Assembly: GCA_021827285.1 (NCBI GenBank)
Contig: JAKAWM010000034.1
Location: forward strand, 1-11,887
Source: Actinomycetes bacterium
Lineage (GTDB): Bacteria; Actinomycetota; Acidimicrobiia; Acidimicrobiales; Palsa-688
DNA length: 11,887 bases
Reading direction: 5' to 3'
This document shows positions 6,024 through 11,887 of this stretch, in pieces. Position numbers and translations under genes: made by a program. Within the stretch, counting starts at the first letter, position 1; each line of letters starts with the position of its first letter. The notes below the pieces were generated by a model, which was not told the origin of the DNA, searched no databases, and saw only the letters and a program-made list of their open reading frames with translations.

Positions 6024-7064
6024 ATGCACCGTCTAACCACGCATTTTGGCCATAGCTTCGACGTGACGGCCTCGGCCGGCGCGGTCTGCCCCGAAGTTTG
6101 GCTCTCCTCGCTCCCCACGGAACGTACTCAGACTACCGCCAAACGCGTTCAAAGGATCCCACTAACATTCGCGTTCCTGCTGGTATTTTTGCCGACGTCA
6201 TCGCTCGCTGCGGGCCAGGCCGGAGTAGCGCCGCTTGACCTCGGGACCGCATGGGCAACCAGGGCCGCGTACACCAGGACGCCTCCGGGCCCTGGGCTCG
6301 GCTCTCCGGCACCTCCGAGCCAGGGCCGAGCCAACCGAAGGGCCAAGCCCAGCGAGGAGCATCTCTCGCCGGGCGCCCCTAGGCCGGACTTCTTGGGGCT
6401 CCCGCAAAACCAGCCGCTGGAGGCGTACTCGGGCAACTGGTCCGGCTACGTAATCACCGGCGGCGTCTACGATGCCGTCACTGGGAGCTTCACGGTCCCA
6501 TCGCCGGTCGAAAGTGCCGGTGGGGTGCCTGGTGCGACCGTGTGCGAATGGGTGGGTATCGACGGCTATACCAACGGGTCACTCGTCCAGGCGGGCGTGG
6601 ACGAAATCCCGCGGGCGGGTGGTCTGGTCTCGTACCAGCCCTGGTGGGAAGTCCTCCCCGGGCCACAAGTGCCCGTCTCCGGGCTCCCTGTCCAGGCCGG
6701 CGACACCATCACAGTCACCATCCACAAAACCGGTATTGCGGGCTGGGCGCTAGCCATCCGTGACACCAGTTCGGACCACAGGTACCAGACGCACCTGGCT
6801 TACTCGGGACCGGCCACCTCGGCCCAGTGGGTTATCGAGTCCCAAGCCGCGGCGGGGAGCACCTCGAGCCCGCCGGAGCTGGCACCCTACACACCCGCGG
6901 TTACGTTCAGCCATCTTGGGTTCTCCCAACCAGCCGGGGGGCAGGCCACCGCTACCCGTCTGGTCATGGTGCAAAAAGGCCAAGCGGTTTCGACGCCGTC
7001 GCCGCTGACTCCAGCGGGTTTCACGGTCACCTACGGCATTACCGCATCCCAGCCATCTCGCTGA
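6024..7064 (+). CDS. Secreted G1 family (eqolisin-like) glutamic peptidase
   Basis: 346 residues. A basic stretch (KRVQR, about 40-44) precedes a hydrophobic run (IPLTFAFLLVFLPTSSLAA, 45-63) ending in a likely signal-peptidase site near SLAAG, so the product should be exported. A Pro/Gly/Arg-rich segment (about 85-125) looks like a propeptide or linker. The catalytic domain has NWSGYV (138-143), GSFTVPS (154-160), WVGIDG (176-181) and LVQAGVD (187-193), with Gln189 the expected catalytic glutamine. WWEVLPGP (207-214) and AQWVIE (267-272), with Glu272 the expected catalytic glutamate, follow. The Gln/Glu dyad is thus intact. These peptidases act at acid pH in fungi; bacterial members are less studied. 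The ATG at 6024 leaves an unusually long 40-residue leader before the hydrophobic run and lacks a ribosome binding site; GTG 6063 is an alternative. It has no obvious catalytic link to the carrier-protein genes. Confidence 0.85.
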   Translation: MHRLTTHFGHSFDVTASAGAVCPEVWLSSLPTERTQTTAKRVQRIPLTFAFLLVFLPTSSLAAGQAGVAPLDLGTAWATRAAYTRTPPGPGLGSPAPPSQGRANRRAKPSEEHLSPGAPRPDFLGLPQNQPLEAYSGNWSGYVITGGVYDAVTGSFTVPSPVESAGGVPGATVCEWVGIDGYTNGSLVQAGVDEIPRAGGLVSYQPWWEVLPGPQVPVSGLPVQAGDTITVTIHKTGIAGWALAIRDTSSDHRYQTHLAYSGPATSAQWVIESQAAAGSTSSPPELAPYTPAVTFSHLGFSQPAGGQATATRLVMVQKGQAVSTPSPLTPAGFTVTYGITASQPSR

Positions 7065-7149
7065 CCGCGCTGAGCTCCCACTCGACCCGAGGCCAGCAAG
7101 CACCTCAGCACGAGTATCTAGATCCCGGGCGAAGCCTCATCAGGGGAGG

Positions 7150-8934
7150 ATGACCAACGTTTCAGCCACTGCTCCTGCCGGCATCGGTCACGTCTGGGAC
7201 ATTGATGGCTCTCCGGCCACCGGCAAGAGGGGGTCGGAGACGCCCGCCTGCCCGGCGCGGCCGATGTGGTTCGGAGACGACGGCCACCCAGCCTTCGGGT
7301 GGTTCCACTATCCGCCAGATACCCGTGCCCGAGGGGGCGTGGTTATCTGCCACCCACTAGGCCAAGAGTACATCGATACCCATTTCGCGCTTCGGGCACT
7401 GGCGGAACGACTTGCGGGTGCGGGCTTTTGCGCCATGCGGTTCGACTACGACGGTACCGGCGACTCTGCCGGTGGCTCGGACGACCCCGAGCGCGTCGAG
7501 TCGTGGCTACAAACCGTGGAGTTGGCCGTGAGAGCGGTACGGGAGACTGGCGTCAGCCAAGTCTCATTGTTGGGTATGCGTCTAGGCGCCGCGCTGGCGG
7601 CCACCACTGCCGCCCGCACCGCCGGGACTGACCAATTGGTGCTCTGGGACCCCTGTTCCGGGGAACGGTTCTTGAGGGAACAGCAGGCGCTGATGCGCCT
7701 CTACCTTGGCAGCGGCAGGGGGTCAGCACAGGCCGTTGATGAGGTGGTCGGCCTCCGGCTCGGCCCAGGCGTGGCCGCCGACATCGCCGCGCTCGGCGTT
7801 CCCCAAACAACGTCGCCGTTAGCCAGGCGAGTTCTGCTCGTCTCGCGGTCTGATCGAGCGGACGAGCTCAGTTTGGGCAAGCATATGGCCGCCGAGGACT
7901 TCGAGCGGGTTGAGGCCATCGGCCAGGCGGACCTCATGGACAAGTACCCGCCGCACCAAAAGATCCCGATGGAGGCGATCGGTAATATCGTCACCTGGCT
8001 TTTAGCCGGAACAACCGATCCAACGCCGATAACCCCTCCTGAGCCGGCGCGGACCCGTTGCGTGGGTCGGGCACCGTCTGGCGCACGAATCCTGGAGACA
8101 CCCGTCAGGGTCGGCCCCGTGGGGCTGTTCGGGGTACTGACGACGCCAGCAGACGACGCGGCCGAGCGCCACCTCGGTGTACCAGCCCTGTTCGTGAATA
8201 CGGCTAAACAGCACCATGTCGGCCCAACCAGGCTGTGGGTTGAGCTGGCCAGGCTAAGGGCCGGTACGGGGGGGGTGTCGCTGCGCCTCGACCTGAGCGG
8301 GCTCGGCGACAGCCCCAACCGGCCCGGAGAAGAGGGGTGGATGTGCCATCGGCCCTCTGCGTTCGACGACATTGCGGAGGCCGCCTTGTGGCTATCGCCC
8401 GGCGATCCTGCCAAGATCGTGCTCGTCGGTCTTTGCTCGTCTGGCTACCAGGTCCTGGAGAGCGCGCTGGACATGGGCGCCCAAGGGGTCATCGCCGTAA
8501 ACCCTCCGGTCTCGCTTACCCCTGCAGAGCGGGCACTGGGGACCCCACTTGACCCTCGACGACGGATAGCCATGCCAAAGGACCAGGTAGCTGACATCTT
8601 TAGGGAGGGTGGCCGGCTGGCTTACTTGCGCGTCCGCTTTCCTCGACTGGCCTGGCGGGCGCGGATATTGCTCCAGGCACCGCGCCGCCGCCCGGGCAAA
8701 TGGTTACGTGCACTGGTACGCCAGGGCACGGACACGCTCCTGATCTGCGGCGACCGGGAGTTCCAGCGGGTTCGCAGCGGCACGACCGACAGCCAACTGC
8801 GGCGCCTGCGCGGCACAGGGTTGCTACAGTTCGAGCATTGGCCCCGGCTCCAACACGACCTGTTCCTCCCGGACCAGCGCCAAGCCGTGAAGGAGGCGAT
8901 CGCAGGGCACCTCGCCTCAAGGTTCAGCGCCTGA
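7150..8934 (+). CDS. Tandem (fused) alpha/beta-hydrolase protein
   Basis: 594 residues holding two alpha/beta-hydrolase domains. Domain 1 (about 38-285) has VVICHPLGQEY (64-74), the oxyanion-region MRFDYDGTGDSAG (96-108), and LLGMRLGAALA, whose nucleophile-elbow position is Arg144 rather than Ser. Domain 2 (about 310-594) has LRLDLSGLGDSPN (378-390) and the elbow VLVGLCSSG with Cys429 at the nucleophile position. LLICGDREF follows with candidate acid Asp525, then HWPRLQHDLF with candidate base His559. Such paired hydrolases, with a GLRLGA-type elbow in one and a GLC-type elbow in the other, occur as separate adjacent genes in exosortase-A-associated clusters; here they are fused. A plausible role is thioester or ester cleavage, or acyl transfer from a carrier. 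A strong GGGGAGG directly abuts ATG 7150, closer than usual, but no nearby in-frame alternative exists. A G8 tract lies at 8268-8275. The gap to the amidotransferase is 160 bp on the same strand. Confidence 0.87.
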   Translation: MTNVSATAPAGIGHVWDIDGSPATGKRGSETPACPARPMWFGDDGHPAFGWFHYPPDTRARGGVVICHPLGQEYIDTHFALRALAERLAGAGFCAMRFDYDGTGDSAGGSDDPERVESWLQTVELAVRAVRETGVSQVSLLGMRLGAALAATTAARTAGTDQLVLWDPCSGERFLREQQALMRLYLGSGRGSAQAVDEVVGLRLGPGVAADIAALGVPQTTSPLARRVLLVSRSDRADELSLGKHMAAEDFERVEAIGQADLMDKYPPHQKIPMEAIGNIVTWLLAGTTDPTPITPPEPARTRCVGRAPSGARILETPVRVGPVGLFGVLTTPADDAAERHLGVPALFVNTAKQHHVGPTRLWVELARLRAGTGGVSLRLDLSGLGDSPNRPGEEGWMCHRPSAFDDIAEAALWLSPGDPAKIVLVGLCSSGYQVLESALDMGAQGVIAVNPPVSLTPAERALGTPLDPRRRIAMPKDQVADIFREGGRLAYLRVRFPRLAWRARILLQAPRRRPGKWLRALVRQGTDTLLICGDREFQRVRSGTTDSQLRRLRGTGLLQFEHWPRLQHDLFLPDQRQAVKEAIAGHLASRFSA

Positions 8935-9094
8935 AGGGTACAGGGCAACGGCCTCAGTAAGAGGGAGACCTTGGCGCCCTAGCTTGCACCGGCTGGCCAC
9001 CTTGTATCTGTTGGCCTGCCTACCTGCTCCTGGAACTGGGGCAAGAAGCCTCCGCCGCGGCTCAAGGTGGCAGAAGGGACGGCACAACCAGGAC

Positions 9095-10999
9095 ATGTGT
9101 GGCATAGCAGGCACGTACCAGCAAGTCGACGGTGAGATGCTCGCAAGGACCATGAACGACCGGCTGGCACATCGCGGGCCTGACGATCAGGGTCTTTACT
9201 TCTACTCCGACAGCCGCGTAAACGTGCACTTGGCGCATCGCCGGCTGGCCATAATCGACCTAGCCCACGGCCAGCAACCCTTCGTGAAGGACCACCTGGC
9301 CCTCTCGTACAACGGCGAGCTATACAACTACAAGGAGCTTCAGGCTGAGCTTGCGTCCCTTGGGTCGACCTTCCGGACGGCTTCAGATACAGAAGTGGTA
9401 CTGGAAGCCTGGAGGCAGTGGGGCCCAGGGTGCCTATGCAAGTTCAGAGGCATGTTCGCCTTTGCCCTGTTCGACGAGCTTTCTGGCTCGCTCTACCTGG
9501 CGAGGGACCACTTCGGGATAAAGCCCCTCCACTACATCCTGCGCAAGGACGGCGTCGTCTTCGCTTCGGAGCTCAAAGCGCTCGTCGCCGCCCTCGGCGA
9601 CGAGCTCGAGATTGAGCCCTCCGCCTTAATTGCTTCCATCCTGTTCTTCTGGGTGCCTGAAAAGCGCTGCTCGATCAATGGGGTCGTGAAGCTGGCGCCT
9701 GGCACTTGGGCCCAGTTCAATCCCGATGGCACGCACCAGACCAAGACGTTCTTCGATATCGCCGAGGTCGCGGCGGCAGCGGCGGTGGGACCACCGATGG
9801 ACCTTCGCGAGGTGATCGAGGCTTCAGTGACAGCCCATCTCATTGCCGACGTGCCCGTGTCCAGTTTCCTGTCCGGTGGTCTCGACTCCGGGATCGTTAC
9901 GGTCCTCGCCAAGCAGGCCAACCCGGAGGTGGACGCCTACACGATCACGTTCCGACCCGAGGACCAGCGCCTCGAGGCCATGCCGGACGACGCGGTGTAC
10001 GCGCGCAAGATCGCCAGGCGTTACGGCATCGACCTGCACGAGATCCAGATAGCGCCCGACGTAGTTGGGTTGCTCCCCGAGCTCGTTGACACCCTGGACG
10101 AGCCCATCGGCGACCCAGCCGCCATCAACACTCTGTTGATGTGCCGGGCTGCCCGCGATGCGGGCGTGAAGGTTGTCCTGTCGGGCATGGGCGCAGACGA
10201 ACTGTTCGCTGGTTACCGCAAGCACGTCGCCTGCGTGATGGCCGACAGGTACAAACAGCTACCCGCCGCGGCCAGGAAAGCAGCCAGCTCGGTGGTCGGG
10301 GCCCTGCCCGTCGCCGCCAGGGGGCGGGGCCTACGCTACTCGCGCTGGGCAAAGAGATTCCTCACTTTTGCTGAGCTACCTGAAGAAGCCGCCTTTCGAC
10401 GCAGCTACAGCCTCTACGACCCTGGGGAGCTGGCCGAGCTGGTCAGCCCAGAGCTGCATCCAGATATCAACGATATCCTCGGCGAACACCTGGAGATCTA
10501 CAGCGACAACCATCTCTCGGACAATGTCAACCGGATGTGCCTGGCCGATGCCAGGCTTTTCCTCCCAGGGCTCAACCTCACGTACACCGACAGAGCGAGC
10601 ATGGCGGCCTCCACTGAGGTCCGGGTCCCCTTCGTCGACCCGGTTGTGTTCCGTGCTGCCTTTTCCATCCCCGGGCACCACAAGGTCTCTGGCCGGACAG
10701 GCAAGGTTGCCCTCAAACAGGCGGCTCGAGCATGGTTGCCAAAGGAGATCATCAACCGGCCCAAAGCCTCTTTCTCCGCCCCTCTGCGAGCCTGGGTAAC
10801 CCGCGACCTGCGCGAGCTCGTCGACGACGTGCTGGCCAAAGGAGAGCTCGTAAGCACGGGCTTTATAAATGCCCAGGCGCTTTCTGGCCTCATCCGGGAA
10901 GACCGGACGGGCCGGCAGGACCGCTCGAAGCAGATCTGGCAGTTGCTGACGCTAGAGCTGTGGTACCGCCACACGACGAGCGCCGGCGTCCGAGTTTGA
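9095..10999 (+). CDS. Glutamine-dependent asparagine-synthase-type amidotransferase
   Basis: 634 residues. The start is fixed by MCGIAG: Cys2 is the class II glutaminase nucleophile exposed after Met removal, so the in-frame TTG 37 codons upstream is rejected. The glutaminase domain (2 to about 210) shows AHRGPDDQG, HRRLAIIDL (48-56) and SYNGELYN (Asn73). The synthetase domain (about 235-634) has the ATP-pyrophosphatase P-loop SGGLDSG (260-266) and LSGMGADELFAGY (362-374). Length and motifs match the asparagine synthetase B family. In surface-polysaccharide and exosortase-A loci, such paralogues are thought to amidate sugar acids or other carboxylates instead of making free asparagine, which I favour here from context. 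The bi-domain-type oxidoreductase follows after 55 bp on the same strand, suggesting co-transcription. Confidence 0.93.
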   Translation: MCGIAGTYQQVDGEMLARTMNDRLAHRGPDDQGLYFYSDSRVNVHLAHRRLAIIDLAHGQQPFVKDHLALSYNGELYNYKELQAELASLGSTFRTASDTEVVLEAWRQWGPGCLCKFRGMFAFALFDELSGSLYLARDHFGIKPLHYILRKDGVVFASELKALVAALGDELEIEPSALIASILFFWVPEKRCSINGVVKLAPGTWAQFNPDGTHQTKTFFDIAEVAAAAAVGPPMDLREVIEASVTAHLIADVPVSSFLSGGLDSGIVTVLAKQANPEVDAYTITFRPEDQRLEAMPDDAVYARKIARRYGIDLHEIQIAPDVVGLLPELVDTLDEPIGDPAAINTLLMCRAARDAGVKVVLSGMGADELFAGYRKHVACVMADRYKQLPAAARKAASSVVGALPVAARGRGLRYSRWAKRFLTFAELPEEAAFRRSYSLYDPGELAELVSPELHPDINDILGEHLEIYSDNHLSDNVNRMCLADARLFLPGLNLTYTDRASMAASTEVRVPFVDPVVFRAAFSIPGHHKVSGRTGKVALKQAARAWLPKEIINRPKASFSAPLRAWVTRDLRELVDDVLAKGELVSTGFINAQALSGLIREDRTGRQDRSKQIWQLLTLELWYRHTTSAGVRV

Positions 11000-11054
11000 C
11001 CGCTGACTCCCTGCACCCGAGGGGCCAGGAACCTCCCGACCGATAGGACCGGTA

Positions 11055-11887
11055 ATGAAACAAGTTGCACAGAACTACAAGTCAGGCGAACTGGCCGTGC
11101 TCGAAGTCCCCGCCCCGGGCTGCGCACCGGGGGGAGTACTGGTCCGCTCGCTCTACTCGCTCATTTCCACTGGCACCGAGCTGATGAAGGTGGGCGAGTC
11201 CAAGCTCTCGCTACTCGGCAAGGCGCGAGCCCGCCCCGACCAGCTCAGGAAGGTCCTGGACACGGTCCAACAGCAGGGGCCCGTCAATGCTTACCGCAAG
11301 GCGATGAACCGGCTGGATTCATATACCCCTCTCGGTTACTCGTTGGCAGGCGTCGTGGTCGAGGTGGGCAGGGGAGCCGAGGAGTTCCGTGTCGGCCAGC
11401 TGGTGGCGTGTGCGGGCAACGAGTTCGCACTACACGCCGAGCTCAATTGGGTCCCAGTTAACCTTTGCGTACCCGTGCCTGACGGCCTCCCCGCCCACCT
11501 GGCCGCTTTCGCCACTGTCGGTTCAATCGCCCTCCAGGGCGTGCGCCAAGCAGACGCCCAGCTCGGCGAGACGGCTCTGGTCATCGGTCTCGGCCTCGTC
11601 GGGCAGCTGGTTGTCCAGCTCCTGGTGGCGTCCGGCGTCAAAGTCGTTGGTATAGACACGGTAGCCGAGCGTTGCCGCCTAGCCGAGAAGGCAGGCGCCG
11701 TGCTGTGCGGGGGTCCTGACAGCGACGACCTCTCTGCCATTGAAGGAGCAGTCGCCAAGGCCTCGGGCAAGCTCGGCGCGGACTGCGTCTTCTTGGTGGC
11801 GGGTGGCAGTTCCAACGGTCCAGTGGAGCTAGCGGCCAAGCTTGCCCGTGACCGGGCGAGGGTCGTCGATATCGGCAAGTGCAAGCT
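11055..11887 (+). CDS. Zinc-ADH-like (MDR) oxidoreductase of the bi-domain type, 5' part
   Basis: 277 codons from ATG 11055, open to the right edge without a stop. SLYSLISTGTELMK, GKARARPDQL, LGYSLAGVVVEVG and CAGNEFALHAE are characteristic of the medium-chain dehydrogenase half of bi-domain oxidoreductases. In these an MDR domain is followed by a Gfo/Idh/MocA domain, and they are common in exopolysaccharide clusters. The cofactor strand LVIGLGLVGQL has the GxGxxG NAD(P) motif, and VVGIDT is the acidic end of strand 2. The usual catalytic-zinc Cys of alcohol dehydrogenases is Ser in the SLIS motif, as is typical of this group, so a classical zinc alcohol dehydrogenase is unlikely. Whether the second domain follows lies outside the window. 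It probably oxidises or reduces a nucleotide-sugar or glycosyl intermediate; substrate unknown. Confidence 0.88.
   Translation, partial: MKQVAQNYKSGELAVLEVPAPGCAPGGVLVRSLYSLISTGTELMKVGESKLSLLGKARARPDQLRKVLDTVQQQGPVNAYRKAMNRLDSYTPLGYSLAGVVVEVGRGAEEFRVGQLVACAGNEFALHAELNWVPVNLCVPVPDGLPAHLAAFATVGSIALQGVRQADAQLGETALVIGLGLVGQLVVQLLVASGVKVVGIDTVAERCRLAEKAGAVLCGGPDSDDLSAIEGAVAKASGKLGADCVFLVAGGSSNGPVELAAKLARDRARVVDIGKCK

Noticed and set aside
7701..8414. Long minus-strand open frame (237 codons) opposite the hydrolase gene
   Set aside because: It is a high-GC antisense shadow; the plus strand carries clear alpha/beta-hydrolase motifs.
8984..9094. TTG-started extension of the amidotransferase
   Set aside because: The class II glutaminase needs Cys right after the initiator Met, which is met only by ATG 9095.
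1..11887. tRNA, rRNA, CRISPR array, riboswitch or insertion sequence
   Set aside because: Reading both strands showed no cloverleaf, spaced repeats, transposase or conserved RNA motif.

Overview
The window is high-GC, densely packed bacterial DNA with GTG/TTG starts alongside ATG. It looks actinobacterial, judged from composition, the ECF-type sigma factor, the secreted G1-type peptidase and the overall gene complement. No rRNA or tRNA is present to confirm this. No insertion sequence, CRISPR array, integrase or phage gene is visible, so this reads as a chromosomal biosynthetic or cell-envelope locus cut at both ends.

Layout. 3-353 (+) is the C-terminal end of an AMP-forming adenylating enzyme. 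Convergent with it, 360-748 (-) is a holo-ACP synthase (AcpS) gene broken by one missing base. 918-1243 (+) is a HIT-like gene, also broken by one missing base. 1324-2592 (+) is an ATP-grasp ligase carrying a perfect 15-bp GC-only inverted repeat inside the coding sequence. 2593-3064 has no convincing gene. 3065-3628 (+) is an ECF-like sigma factor, 3786-4235 (+) a second, divergent AcpS-like protein, and 4271-4543 (-) an acyl/aminoacyl carrier protein. 4609-5493 (+) is a sulfotransferase, overlapping tail to tail with 5484-5903 (-), a second HIT-like gene. 6024-7064 (+) is a secreted G1 (eqolisin-like) peptidase. 7150-8934 (+) is a fused double alpha/beta-hydrolase, 9095-10999 (+) an asparagine-synthase-type amidotransferase, and 11055 to the end (+) the front part of a zinc-ADH-like oxidoreductase of the bi-domain polysaccharide-cluster type.

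How it may work (inference). Adenylating enzyme, carrier protein and phosphopantetheinyl transferases form a carrier-loading module. The alpha/beta-hydrolases could release or edit the thioester. The ATP-grasp ligase and the glutamine-dependent amidotransferase form amide bonds, the sulfotransferase decorates the product, and the bi-domain-type oxidoreductase is typical of surface-polysaccharide clusters. AMP-ligase, carrier protein, two alpha/beta-hydrolases and an amidotransferase together recall the accessory genes of exosortase-A/exopolysaccharide loci in Proteobacteria. No exosortase or glycosyltransferase lies inside this window.

Most noteworthy are the paired paralogues (two AcpS, two HIT-like). 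The AcpS copy with the canonical active-site motif is frameshifted, while the intact copy has lost the conserved metal-binding Glu. The two broken genes each lack exactly one base within about 450 bp, so either real decay or local sequence error must be considered.
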